A DNA stretch of 64,000 bases from Candidatus Ligilactobacillus avistercoris (GTDB lineage Bacteria > Bacillota > Bacilli > Lactobacillales > Lactobacillaceae): the NCBI GenBank assembly GCA_019119415.1, contig DWXB01000019.1, positions 40,832 through 104,831 of the forward strand. The letters are read 5' to 3'. Position numbers and translations under genes: made by a program. Each line of letters starts with the position of its first letter. Within the stretch, counting starts at the first letter, position 1. Below the pieces are notes generated by a model that had not been told where the DNA came from, did not search any database, and saw only the letters and a program-made list of their open reading frames with translations. Below are positions 47,754 to 56,945 of the stretch, in pieces.

Positions 47754-48962
47754 CTATTCTTTATTAGTTACTAAATTCTGTTTGTTTATCGTGAAATATG
47801 TGATATTTGCCATTGTTACTAAGAAAATAAAATCGAATGACAACTCCGGTAAGTGCTGATCGATAATCGAACTGATAACCGTTAAGAACATTACAATCAC
47901 TAACGGATAGGCACGTGCCTTAACTAACCGCTTTGTCACAAAAGCAATTAATATCAGTAATAACATAAACGTTACTGCCCCGTTTTTCAGAAGAGCAATT
48001 AAGTAACTCGAATCAATAAAGAAGTAATGAACGATATGAGGATGAAAACCACCGTTTCCCTGCTCAGCAATATACTGGCCAAAGAGGTTAACGGAATAAT
48101 TTTTAAATGCAATGTGCCCTTCAACAAGGCGACCAGATAATAAATGGTTAACGGCAGCTAATACCCGATTATTCGGATTAAACACTAATGACATCAGAAA
48201 AATACTCAATATTCCAAGCCCTTGAATTATAAGTAGTCCCTGGCTTCCTAACCAGTTAATTAACTGAACGGTCTGTTTGTAAAAGACAACTGTCCCTAAT
48301 AGCAGTAACATCAACAGAATATCCAGTCGTGCTCCCGTAACAATTCCCGTCCATAAAATAACCACAAACAGTGATATCTTTTCGGGCAAGGTTACCTGAA
48401 AACGGCGTAAAGCAACGTAGGCCATGCATAAGTAGAAAACCCGCGCAGCAAAATCCGTTGTGTAAACCATTCCCATTGCAAACCGGAGATTTGTTCCCAA
48501 TCCCCGGGTAACGGTCACGTTAGGAAAAATCCCCAGAATAGCACCAACAACAGACACCATTAACAGAATTCCAACCGTTCCTAAAAAGACTTGAACAATT
48601 CTCTTAAAATCAATTTTCCGGGCAGCGTAAATGAAGATTAAGTACGCAATAAAAGTGTTGGTGCGCGCAAACCGACTACCCACCCACACAATAAGCGCTG
48701 TTGTTATGAATAATGCAGGTCCTTTCCAGTCATCAAAGCGGTCAAAAAACACTATCTTCAGTAGCGCACAAACCATCAAAAACTTCTCAATATCATACAA
48801 AACCACCCACATTACCTGCTGGTGAAAATGAACAAACCATAACGTTCCCGAAAGAAATTGGGTTATCAGAAACAACCCTAAAATTACTAGATACACCATT
48901 TCACCCAGTTGGCAGTGACGTTTAGCAAATCGATTTCTGTAAGTTAATAACTGTGCGATCAC
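47754..48962 (-). CDS. Wzy-like polysaccharide polymerase
   Basis: A 402-residue protein with about 10 to 12 hydrophobic helices and low sequence conservation, as usual for O-antigen/EPS polymerases. A large extracellular loop occurs at about 285-330 (SGRLVEGHIAFKNYSVNLFGQYIAEQGNGGFHPHIVHYFFIDSSYL), the expected place in Wzy proteins. The call rests on topology and on its place among EPS genes. A flippase is the alternative, but 12-14 evenly distributed helices without a large loop would be expected then. The start is a GTG at 48962 after GGAGGAA. Confidence 0.78.
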   Translation of the reverse strand: MIAQLLTYRNRFAKRHCQLGEMVYLVILGLFLITQFLSGTLWFVHFHQQVMWVVLYDIEKFLMVCALLKIVFFDRFDDWKGPALFITTALIVWVGSRFARTNTFIAYLIFIYAARKIDFKRIVQVFLGTVGILLMVSVVGAILGIFPNVTVTRGLGTNLRFAMGMVYTTDFAARVFYLCMAYVALRRFQVTLPEKISLFVVILWTGIVTGARLDILLMLLLLGTVVFYKQTVQLINWLGSQGLLIIQGLGILSIFLMSLVFNPNNRVLAAVNHLLSGRLVEGHIAFKNYSVNLFGQYIAEQGNGGFHPHIVHYFFIDSSYLIALLKNGAVTFMLLLILIAFVTKRLVKARAYPLVIVMFLTVISSIIDQHLPELSFDFIFLVTMANITYFTINKQNLVTNKE

Positions 48963-49022
48963 CGTTTATTCCTCCTAATATATAAAGCGGCCATAAGCTC
49001 CCGCCTACAACCGCCAACCAGC

Positions 49023-50144
49023 TTATTCACCAAACTCCGTTGCAACCGTTTCTAATGCCGCTGCCAAGACTTGATCCATATTGTAGTACCGGTACTGTCC
49101 GAGCCGGCCGCCAAAGATTACGTTACCGGCTTCCTTAGCCGCTAGTTCCTGGTATTGCTTGTATAATGCGTTATTTTTATCATCATTAACCGGGTAGTAC
49201 GGTTCATCCCCCCGTTGCCAATCGTGCGGGTACTCACGGGTAATCACGGTCTTCCCTTCGTCGCCCGCACCGAACTCAAAATGCTTATGTTCAATAATCC
49301 GCGTATACGGTGTTTCAGCATCCGTGTAGTTAACCACCGCATTCCCTTGATGGTTATCCTCATCCAGGACTTCCGTTTCAAACCGGAGACTCCGGTACTC
49401 CAACTCACCTAACCGGTAGTCAAAGAACTGGTCAATCATCCCGGTAAAGACAATCCGGTCATAATCGCGGAGGTACTCATCCCGCTTATCAAAGAAATCA
49501 ACGCCCGTTTCAACGCTGATCTTATCATCAGCCAGCATCTTCTCAACAATCTGGGTGTACCCGCCAATCGGAATCCCCTGGTAGGTATCATTAAAGTAAT
49601 TATTATCGTACGTGAACCGCACTGGGAGCCGCTTAATGATGAACGGCGGCAACTCGGTCGCCTTCCGTCCCCACTGTTTCTCGGTATAACCCTTTACCAG
49701 CTTCTGGTAGATGTCAGTTCCCACTAGGGAAATCGCTTGTTCCTCGAGGTTCTCAGGCGCCTTCCCCTTCAGGACGGCCCGCTGCTCCTCGATTTTAGCC
49801 TGCGCTTCCTTCGGGGTTACAACTCCCCATAACTTGTTAAAGGTGTTCATGTTGAACGGCATGTTGTAAATCTCGCCGTTGTAATTGGCAATCGGCGCAT
49901 TGGTGTAGCGGTTAAATTCCGCAAACTGGTTAACGTACTCCCAAATCCGCTTGTTTGACGTATGGAAAATGTGTGCCCCATACTGGTGAACGTTAATGCC
50001 AGCAATCTTCTTTGTATAGATGTTCCCGGCAATATGATTCCGCTTTTCGATTACGTGGACCTCATGCCCCCGCTTAGCCGCTTCATGGGCAAACGTTGCG
50101 CCAAAGAGACCGGCGCCAACAACTAGATACTTTGACTTTGTCAT
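49023..50144 (-). CDS. glf: UDP-galactopyranose mutase
   Basis: It converts UDP-galactopyranose to UDP-galactofuranose using reduced FAD. The 373-residue protein has the Rossmann FAD motif KYLVVGAGLFGATFAHEAAK, then HVIEKRNHIAGNIYTKK and VHQYGAHIFHTSNKRIW, the family's substrate loop. A later segment is TEKQWGRKATELPPFIIKRLPVR. The ATG at 50144 has GGAGGA 8 bases upstream. Its presence implies that the surface polymer contains galactofuranose, which fits the galactofuranosyltransferase-like genes at 51870-53917. Confidence 0.96.
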   Translation of the reverse strand: MTKSKYLVVGAGLFGATFAHEAAKRGHEVHVIEKRNHIAGNIYTKKIAGINVHQYGAHIFHTSNKRIWEYVNQFAEFNRYTNAPIANYNGEIYNMPFNMNTFNKLWGVVTPKEAQAKIEEQRAVLKGKAPENLEEQAISLVGTDIYQKLVKGYTEKQWGRKATELPPFIIKRLPVRFTYDNNYFNDTYQGIPIGGYTQIVEKMLADDKISVETGVDFFDKRDEYLRDYDRIVFTGMIDQFFDYRLGELEYRSLRFETEVLDEDNHQGNAVVNYTDAETPYTRIIEHKHFEFGAGDEGKTVITREYPHDWQRGDEPYYPVNDDKNNALYKQYQELAAKEAGNVIFGGRLGQYRYYNMDQVLAAALETVATEFGE

Positions 50145-50168
50145 CAAATAATCCTCCTAATCTCACAC

Positions 50169-50822
50169 CTAATAAGCATCATTAGGGACAAAAATGACTT
50201 TAATCGTCTTAATGATAATCTTTAAGTCCAAAAAAACACTTCGACGTTGAATATAGTGGAGATCAATATTCACCATTTCATCAAATCCCACACTATTCCG
50301 AACGGTCACTTGCCACAACCCCGTACATCCCGGAGAAACATATAATCGTTGCTTATCGTAATTCGTGTATTCCACTACTTCACGAGGGAGAGGGGGGCGT
50401 GGACCGACAATACTCATCTGTCCCAATAAAACATTTACAAGCTGCGGAAATTCATCAATACTTGTTTTCCGAATAAACTTCCCAATCCTTGTGATGCGCG
50501 GGTCATTCTTAATCTTAAACATTGCCCCATCAACCTCATTCTGACGGGCAATCTCCTCTAGCTCTTTGTCAGCATTAACACGCATTGAACGAAATTTATA
50601 CATCTTAAACGGTTTCCCATTTTTCCCGATTCGCTCTTGACTATAGAAAACCGGGCCGCCATCATCCAATTTAATACAAATAGCTAACACCAAAAATACT
50701 GGGCTAAGAATTACTAACCCCAATAGACTCGCAATAACATCAAATACCCTTTTGGTTATCCGATAGCCGTACTGACGATTCAACCTATCACGATCTAGGC
50801 TTATCTTTCTATCTTTGTCCAA
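50169..50822 (-). CDS. Priming undecaprenyl-phosphate sugar transferase (short form)
   Basis: This initiating enzyme transfers a sugar-1-phosphate to undecaprenyl phosphate. The 217-residue protein has one helix (about 28-50) and the bacterial sugar transferase domain with YSQERIGKNGKPFKMYKFRSM, KTSIDEFPQLVNVLLGQMSIVGPRP and SPGCTGLWQV. It is of the short PglC-like size without the extra N-terminal helices of WbaP. The sugar (galactose, glucose or a HexNAc) is not predictable. It is the second gene of the EPS operon. Confidence 0.93.
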   Translation of the reverse strand: MDKDRKISLDRDRLNRQYGYRITKRVFDVIASLLGLVILSPVFLVLAICIKLDDGGPVFYSQERIGKNGKPFKMYKFRSMRVNADKELEEIARQNEVDGAMFKIKNDPRITRIGKFIRKTSIDEFPQLVNVLLGQMSIVGPRPPLPREVVEYTNYDKQRLYVSPGCTGLWQVTVRNSVGFDEMVNIDLHYIQRRSVFLDLKIIIKTIKVIFVPNDAY

Positions 50823-50836
50823 GACAGCTCACGTCC

Positions 50837-51616
50837 TTAATCTGCTTTTCTGCCCAATACTTTACGTTTAAGAAAAGCATATATCTTTTTTACCCAATGC
50901 TGATTACCCATAAACATTACCGGTAATTCACAATACCGTATATTATTCTGTGTAACCCACACATCAACTAACAATTCGCTAATATAACCAAAAATTCGCT
51001 GCTCGCTTTGGCTATATGATGAAATATCAATTCGCTGCTCAACTTCCCTAAGGACATCAATTACCCAATTAGTATATTCATCGAAAATTGCCGCCTTCGC
51101 AATCATAATATTGAACATATGACCCTTACGCTCTTTCACATGTTCATCAAAAGCCCTCAAGTATTCGGGATATTTTTCCTGCAGCACTTCCCGCGTAACT
51201 TCCAATCCTTCAATATGGTGTGAATGTTCATAGTGTGACCACAGTGTTTCAATATAATAATTTCGTTTCCGCGGAAGAATCATATCGTACTTTTCAAGTA
51301 ACGCCTCTACTGTGGGTTCTGTCAACACAGACTTCCATTTTGCATTAACACTCTTAAAGAACGCAGAACCGCCATCTGTAAATAACCGCCGGTAATGAAC
51401 CAATCCTTTAATATCAGCATGCCGGTTTCTTGCCCCCCAGTATTGTGCCGTCAACTCACAATATGAGAAGTTCTTATCAGCAATGTTATCACCAGTATTA
51501 TCACGCACAAACCCCGCAAAATTATTCGGACTAGTCCCAACTTGGACTGGAACATACATTTTGCCTTCTGGCATTCGTGTATTTTTATGGCTTACCACAT
51601 ATATCTCCGTCTTCAA
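50837..51616 (-). CDS. DUF4422 glycosyltransferase-like protein (copy 1)
   Basis: A 259-residue protein of the DUF4422 family found in capsule and EPS loci. Markers are EIYVVSHKNTRMP at the start, NIADKNFSYCELTAQYWGARN, KGLVHYRRLF and DVWVTQNN near the end. Probably a cytosolic glycosyltransferase; the specificity is unknown. It starts with TTG at 51616 after GGAG and is the first gene of the EPS operon. A second family member lies at 57788-58606, with the same segment order but clear divergence. Confidence 0.88.
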   Translation of the reverse strand: MKTEIYVVSHKNTRMPEGKMYVPVQVGTSPNNFAGFVRDNTGDNIADKNFSYCELTAQYWGARNRHADIKGLVHYRRLFTDGGSAFFKSVNAKWKSVLTEPTVEALLEKYDMILPRKRNYYIETLWSHYEHSHHIEGLEVTREVLQEKYPEYLRAFDEHVKERKGHMFNIMIAKAAIFDEYTNWVIDVLREVEQRIDISSYSQSEQRIFGYISELLVDVWVTQNNIRYCELPVMFMGNQHWVKKIYAFLKRKVLGRKAD

Positions 51617-51693
51617 TAGAATCTCTCCAAAATGAAATCTAGTTGTACTTAGACATTGTCAGTTAATAATAAAACAGGCAGTCATCTCGCTCT

Positions 51694-51723
51694 ATTCTAG
51701 CAAACATACCGCAGTACTAGCAA
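51694..51723 (-). promoter_or_regulatory. Promoter of the minus-strand EPS operon
   Basis: TTGCTA (51718-51723) and TAGAAT (51694-51699) with an 18-base spacer on the minus strand, about 78 bases before the first gene. Confidence 0.55.
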
Positions 51724-51805
51724 CATTCTATACCACTATGTAACACCGCTAACCTGATAATCAGCACCATAAATTCGTCAAATAGCATTAGTTTCCCACA
51801 CAGCG

Positions 51806-51834
51806 TTGTACATGATTTTTATTTCAGCTATAAT
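51806..51834 (+). promoter_or_regulatory. Promoter of the plus-strand galactofuranosyltransferase-like genes
   Basis: TTGTAC (51806-51811) and a perfect TATAAT (51829-51834) with a 17-base spacer, 36 bases before the start at 51870. Confidence 0.75.
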
Positions 51835-51869
51835 CATTGCGGTCAATTCATTTATTGGGGGTTAAATCC

Positions 51870-52901
51870 ATGCGTAAGGACATAAAAATCATCCACTTTT
51901 CACATCCTGCCGAAGCGAATGGTGGATCAAAAGCGCGTAATGATATTCTTTCAATCCTTAAAAAAGAGGGTATAAATGAACTTAACATCAACGTGTCTGT
52001 TACCGATAATAAAATTAAAAAATTATTATACGCTAAACTAGTTCTCCCACAGCTAATTAAACGGGATAATTCAAACGTATATATTATCCAATTTCCGCTA
52101 TATTCTTTGTTCATAACGAAAGAACTCTTTCACGTAATTAAGCATTATAGTAACGCTAAGATTATCATTATTATTCATGACCTTGAATTAATTAGACGCG
52201 CTACTAACAACAGTTCCACAGCTGGCGAAGAAGAACTACAACTTCTTAAAATGGCAGACGGGATTATTTCCCAAAATCCAACAATGACTAAATTTATAAA
52301 TCAAATGGGAATCAATAATAAGATTATATCCTTAGGAATTTTTGATTATTTGAATTCGCAAGACATTAACACAAACAAGCACTTTACAAAATCAATTGTA
52401 TTTGCAGGCAGTCTTCATAAATCTACTTTCTTGCAAAAATTAGCGTCTTCCACCCAAATATCGTTATGGGGCCCCCATCCCGCACAGGGCTATCCTGCTA
52501 ATATTCATTATCACGGTGTTAAAAATGCTGATATTCTTCCAAAATACATTGATGGAAGCTTCGGGCTTGTATGGGATGGGCCGTCCTTAGACACATGCAG
52601 TGGAAATTTTGGGGACTATTTGAGATATAATACCCCACACAAAACATCACTGTACCTTAGTTCAGGAATCCCAGTAATTATCTGGGAAAAGGCAGCAATG
52701 GCTAACTTTATCGAAAAAGAAGGCGTCGGCATCACTATAGACAGCCTCGCAAATTTAGATAATGTTTTAGATAGAATTTCAAACGAAGACTACGCCGTAA
52801 TTAAGGCTAACACTATCGCACTTGCCCAGAAACTTCGCTCAGGATTCTATATTAAATCGGCTCTTAATAATATTTTAAATGAAGAAGATGATCTTAAATG
52901 A
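51870..52901 (+). CDS. Galactofuranosyltransferase-like enzyme (copy 1)
   Basis: A 343-residue GT-B type protein. The C-terminal part carries GSFGLVWDGPSLDTCSGNFG, YLRYNTPHKTSLYLSSGIP and VIIWEKAAMANFIEKEGVGI, typical of proteins annotated as beta-1,6-galactofuranosyltransferases or Gtf3-like. An N-terminal NGGSKARNDILSIL motif resembles a donor loop. I take the ATG at 51870 with TTGGGGGTT upstream; the frame is open to 51837. It is AT-rich, in contrast to its downstream paralogue, which it overlaps by 4 bases. The glf gene nearby supports use of UDP-galactofuranose. Confidence 0.82.
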   Translation: MRKDIKIIHFSHPAEANGGSKARNDILSILKKEGINELNINVSVTDNKIKKLLYAKLVLPQLIKRDNSNVYIIQFPLYSLFITKELFHVIKHYSNAKIIIIIHDLELIRRATNNSSTAGEEELQLLKMADGIISQNPTMTKFINQMGINNKIISLGIFDYLNSQDINTNKHFTKSIVFAGSLHKSTFLQKLASSTQISLWGPHPAQGYPANIHYHGVKNADILPKYIDGSFGLVWDGPSLDTCSGNFGDYLRYNTPHKTSLYLSSGIPVIIWEKAAMANFIEKEGVGITIDSLANLDNVLDRISNEDYAVIKANTIALAQKLRSGFYIKSALNNILNEEDDLK

Positions 52902-53917
52902 AATTACTTGTCACCATCCAAGAACAGGCCAACCAAAAGAACACCGCCGGTCCAAAGGCAAAAGACGACATCATTACGATTGCCCGAAGGATGGGGTACG
53001 AATCGCTGCTTATTGCTAATCCTCAGGGTAAGCGAGCGCGTCTGAATTATCTCTATAAAGCCATCACGGGGCAGCTAAAAAACGTTTACCAACGCCATCC
53101 AGATCAAATTGTTTTTCAATATTCAGGATATAACCGGTTTACTAGCTACATCGCCCTCCATGAACTCAGAAAATACAATAAGCACGTTCCGTTTTATCTC
53201 TTTGTTCACGACGTTAAAACGCTCCGAACAAATACTCCGGATAACTTAGACGCCGGTAAGTTCAACCGCAATGAAATTAAGTTATTCAATCGCTACGACG
53301 GTTTAATTGTCCATAACGACCAGATGAAAGCATGGCTGCACGACCACGGAGTGACCGTTCCGATGATTTCACTAGGGATTTTTGATTACCTCAATCCCCA
53401 GCCAACCAACCGCATGACTAATTTTGATAAGAACGTCAACTTCGCGGGAAACCTTTATAAGCCTGTGTTTTTAACAAAGCTTTCTACCAAAACAAAATTC
53501 GTTGTTTATGGAATTAACCCCCTTAAATACGGTTCATCAGTCGATTATCGCGGAAGCAAAACGCCCACTGAAATTCCCCGTTTTTTGACGGAAAACTTTG
53601 GGCTTGTATGGGATGGCGATTCCCTTGACGAGTGTTCGGGCATTGACGGCAATTATATGCGCTACAATAACCCGCATAAGACATCGCTGTACCTTAGCTC
53701 CGGAATTCCGGTAATTACGTGGCGAAAAGCAGCGATTGCTGACTTTATTACAACGAACCACGTAGGAATCGTTGTTGACAGTCTAAAAAACATCGATGAC
53801 ATCCTCGCCAACGTCTCACAAGAGCAATACACTCACATGAAACAAAATGCAGAACGGTTAGCAGAACAACTGCGAAGTGGTTACTACACTCAGAAAGCTT
53901 TATCCCAACTTAAATAA
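52898..53917 (+). CDS. Galactofuranosyltransferase-like enzyme (copy 2)
   Basis: A 339-residue paralogue of the preceding gene. It shares ENFGLVWDGDSLDECSGIDG, YMRYNNPHKTSLYLSSGIP and VITWRKAAIADFITTNHVGI, and has NTAGPKAKDDIITIARRMGY near its start. Its codon use is closer to the backbone (more GC at third positions) than that of copy 1. The start ATGA overlaps the copy 1 stop. Two consecutive enzymes of this family probably add alternating or successive galactofuranose residues. Confidence 0.83.
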   Translation: MKLLVTIQEQANQKNTAGPKAKDDIITIARRMGYESLLIANPQGKRARLNYLYKAITGQLKNVYQRHPDQIVFQYSGYNRFTSYIALHELRKYNKHVPFYLFVHDVKTLRTNTPDNLDAGKFNRNEIKLFNRYDGLIVHNDQMKAWLHDHGVTVPMISLGIFDYLNPQPTNRMTNFDKNVNFAGNLYKPVFLTKLSTKTKFVVYGINPLKYGSSVDYRGSKTPTEIPRFLTENFGLVWDGDSLDECSGIDGNYMRYNNPHKTSLYLSSGIPVITWRKAAIADFITTNHVGIVVDSLKNIDDILANVSQEQYTHMKQNAERLAEQLRSGYYTQKALSQLK

Positions 53918-53935
53918 TTACAAAACGTTAAAACA

Positions 53936-53987
53936 ATAAGCGCACTAAGGAGGAGATTCTTTATCTCCCACTTAGCGCACTTGTTTT
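53936..53987 (+). terminator. Terminator of the plus-strand glycosyltransferase pair
   Basis: An extended imperfect hairpin (GGAGA/TCTCC near the tip, AACAA/TTGTT at the base, with regularly spaced mismatches) is followed by TTTTAT. Confidence 0.6.
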
Positions 53988-54011
53988 ATACCAGTTTTAC
54001 CGTAGAAGTAG

Positions 54012-54047
54012 CAAGAGGCTGCGACTCACCGTCGCAGCCTCTTTACT
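54012..54047. terminator. Terminator downstream of fruA
   Basis: AAGAGGCTGCGAC and GTCGCAGCCTCTT form a perfect 13-base stem with a 5-base loop, between convergent genes. Confidence 0.82.
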
Positions 54048-54065
54048 TATCGTTGATTACAACAC

Positions 54066-56012
54066 TTATTTTTCCGTTACCGTCTTCTTAATCAGTCCCA
54101 TTATTACCCCGGCAATAATTGAACCGATGATGGTAGCAACAATGTACATCAGCCAGTGTGTTGCCAGTGGCGTTACCCACAGACCACCATGTGGCGCTGG
54201 CACGCTAACGTGGAAGAGCCCAACCAGCGCACCACCAACAGCTGACCCGACAATGCATGACGGGATTACCCGGAGCGGATCCGCCGTTGCAAACGGAATG
54301 GCTCCTTCGGTAATGAATGAGAACCCAAGAACCCAGTTCGTTACCCCGGCTTCCCGCTCACTCTTCGTAAACTTGTGCTTAAACAGAACCGTTCCAATGG
54401 CGGTAGCAAACGGTGGAACCATTCCCCCGACCATTACAGCAGCCATTAAGATTGCGGCCGTTACAGAATGTGGGTTGTTAGCAAAGGCCCCTGAAGCAAA
54501 GACGTAAGCTGCCTTGTTGAACGGACCACCCATATCGATGGACATCATCCCGGCAAGAATGGCTGTCAAAATTACCAGGTTTCCCGTCCCCATGTGGTTT
54601 AAGAACCGTGTAATGTACAGGTTAATCGTTGAGAAGATTGGGTTGATAATGAAGAACATAATCAGCGCAATGATCAGTAACCCTAAGATCGGGTAGATTA
54701 ACATCGGCTTCATCCCGTCAAGGGAATGCGGTAACTTAGCGAAGAGCTTCTTCAGCCCCAGCATTACGTATCCGGCAATAAACCCGGCTGCAATCCCACC
54801 TAGGAATCCTGCAGCTGAACCAGCAGAGTGCTGAACGTTGGCGATGTACGCCCCACCGAAGGAGCCCTTGTAAACCATCGCCATGAAACCACCAACAAAC
54901 CCTGGCATTAACGCCGGCTGGTCCCCAATCGCCTCAGCAATGTATGCCGCTAAAACAGGAACCATAAATGCGAAGGCCATGTTTCCGGCGTTATTCAGGA
55001 AAATAAATGCCAGTGAGTGCGGGCCTCCAAAGTAGTTTTCAACCACAAAGGAAAGCGCCATTAAGATCCCACCGCCAATAACGAACGGCAACATGTGGGA
55101 AATCCCGTTCATCAACTGCTTGTAGATGTTGCTCCAAACGGAACCTGAAGCTGCTTCCGGTTCTTCCCCTTCGTCAGCCCCATCAGCATGGTAAACCGGG
55201 GCCTTCCCATCAAGGACTTCCTGGAGCAGTTTTTCTGGCTCCTTAATTCCAGCGGTAACTGGCTGGTTAACCAGGTGTTTACCGTCAAAACGCGCCATCT
55301 TAACCTTCTTATCAGCAGCAATTACCACCCCGGCTGCCTTCCTGATCTCATCGGCAGTTAACAGGTGCTTAACCCCTTCTGAACCGTTTGTCTCCACCTT
55401 AATGTCAACACCCAGCTTTTCAGCCGCCTTCTCGAGGTTTTCTTCTGCCATGTAGGTGTGTGCAATTCCGTTTGGGCATGCGGTTACCGCAACGATATAC
55501 GGCTTGTCACCACTTGGAGCTGCCTGAGCATCCTTCTTTGCTTCCTCAGCCTGCTTTTCAGCAACCGCCTTCGCAAAGATTGCCTGAACATCATCCGGCG
55601 TGTTTGCTTCCTTAAGGGCGGTAACAACATCCGGGTTCATCAGTACCTTGGACAGCGCCGCTAACGCAGCCAAATGCGTATTGTCCGCCCCTTCGGGAGC
55701 CGCAATCATGAAGAACAAATGCGCCGGCTGCCCATCCATTGAATCATAATCAACGCCTGCCTTACTCCGCGCAAACATTACCGCCGCCTTCTTAACGGCC
55801 TTATCGTGGGCGTGCGGAATTGCAATTCCGTCACCCATTCCCGTGGAACTCTCAGCTTCGCGCTTAAGAATATCCTGCTTGTACAGTTCTTCATCGTCAA
55901 TGATGCCCTTTTCGTAGTAATGGTGCACCATTTCATCGATGACCCCGGCCTTAGTTGTGGCCTTCAGGTCCATAATCATGATGTCCTTCATCAGGAGTTC
56001 ACGAATATCCAT
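54066..56012 (-). CDS. fruA: PTS fructose transporter EIIABC
   Basis: It imports fructose with phosphorylation to fructose-1-phosphate. The 648 residues cover EIIA (1-150, phospho-His H67 in GIAIPHAHDKA), EIIB (about 170-270, Cys179 in VAVTACPNGIAHTYMAEE) and EIIC (about 300-645; helices with GPHSLAFIFLNNAGNMAFAFMVP and SIDMGGPFNKAAYVFASG). The A-B-C order on one chain is the usual Firmicutes form. It is 18 bases behind fruK. The operon is flanked on both sides by polysaccharide genes. Confidence 0.96.
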   Translation of the reverse strand: MDIRELLMKDIMIMDLKATTKAGVIDEMVHHYYEKGIIDDEELYKQDILKREAESSTGMGDGIAIPHAHDKAVKKAAVMFARSKAGVDYDSMDGQPAHLFFMIAAPEGADNTHLAALAALSKVLMNPDVVTALKEANTPDDVQAIFAKAVAEKQAEEAKKDAQAAPSGDKPYIVAVTACPNGIAHTYMAEENLEKAAEKLGVDIKVETNGSEGVKHLLTADEIRKAAGVVIAADKKVKMARFDGKHLVNQPVTAGIKEPEKLLQEVLDGKAPVYHADGADEGEEPEAASGSVWSNIYKQLMNGISHMLPFVIGGGILMALSFVVENYFGGPHSLAFIFLNNAGNMAFAFMVPVLAAYIAEAIGDQPALMPGFVGGFMAMVYKGSFGGAYIANVQHSAGSAAGFLGGIAAGFIAGYVMLGLKKLFAKLPHSLDGMKPMLIYPILGLLIIALIMFFIINPIFSTINLYITRFLNHMGTGNLVILTAILAGMMSIDMGGPFNKAAYVFASGAFANNPHSVTAAILMAAVMVGGMVPPFATAIGTVLFKHKFTKSEREAGVTNWVLGFSFITEGAIPFATADPLRVIPSCIVGSAVGGALVGLFHVSVPAPHGGLWVTPLATHWLMYIVATIIGSIIAGVIMGLIKKTVTEK

Positions 56013-56030
56013 GTCAACACTTCCTATCTA

Positions 56031-56945
56031 TTATTTGTACTCACTAATTTCAATCTGTGGGAGGATTTCATCAATCTTCGCACGGGTTGCCAAATCTTCA
56101 GAGAACGCTGTCGCTGAACCACAGGCCAAACCATAACGGAAAGCCTCAAGTGGATCTTTCGTTGCGGCAAACGTCCCTACAAAACCACCAATCATCGAGT
56201 CCCCGGCACCAACGGAATTAATCACCGTTCCTTTCGGCGCTAAACTCCGGTAGACCTTATCTGGGGTAATCATTAGTCCGCCATCGCCAGCCATTGAAAC
56301 CAAAACGTGTTGGGCGCCCATCGTCAACAGCTTGCGCCCAGCCGCAACGATATCGTCTAACCCATTGAAGGTGGTATGGAACAGGTCAGCTAACTCGTGG
56401 TTATTCGGCTTAACAAGCAATGGGTGCTCTGGTAAGGCCTTCAGCAGGCTTTCACCCGTTGTATCGATTACAAACTGCGCTCCCTGCTGGCGGATCATCT
56501 TAATCAGGTCAAAGTAGAACCCAGAATCAAGGTTGGGTGCTAAGCTCCCCGCAAAAATCACGGTGTCATCCGCTGTAAGGTGACTGAGTTGTTCCTTAAA
56601 GCTAGCAACCTCAGCATCACTAACTTGCGGCCCCCGCCCATTAATTTCAGTTTCCTGCTGGGCGTGAATCTTGACGTTAATCCGCGTATCCTGAGCAATC
56701 GGCGTAAAGTCCGTTTTTAACCCATCGTGCTCGAGGGCTTCGCGAACAATCTCACCGGTCTTTCCACCAAGAAAGCCGAGTGCCACACTGTCATGGCCCA
56801 GCTCCCGCAGAATCCGGGAAACGTTAATTCCCTTTCCTCCGGGGAGTTTGTTATCGTAATCCATCCGGTTGACTTCACCCAGCGTTAATTCCTTCAGCTG
56901 CACAATATAGTCAATCGACGGGTTTACGGTTACTGTGTATATCAT
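56031..56945 (-). CDS. fruK: 1-phosphofructokinase
   Basis: A PfkB-family kinase that converts fructose-1-phosphate to fructose-1,6-bisphosphate. The 304-residue protein has the substrate motif NPSIDYIVQLKELTLGEVNR, the PfkB signature 1 in KLPGGKGINVSRILRELG, and signature 2 in INSVGAGDSMIGGFVG with catalytic Asp near 250. Its ATG overlaps the fruR stop by 4 bases (ATGA). Confidence 0.96.
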   Translation of the reverse strand: MIYTVTVNPSIDYIVQLKELTLGEVNRMDYDNKLPGGKGINVSRILRELGHDSVALGFLGGKTGEIVREALEHDGLKTDFTPIAQDTRINVKIHAQQETEINGRGPQVSDAEVASFKEQLSHLTADDTVIFAGSLAPNLDSGFYFDLIKMIRQQGAQFVIDTTGESLLKALPEHPLLVKPNNHELADLFHTTFNGLDDIVAAGRKLLTMGAQHVLVSMAGDGGLMITPDKVYRSLAPKGTVINSVGAGDSMIGGFVGTFAATKDPLEAFRYGLACGSATAFSEDLATRAKIDEILPQIEISEYK

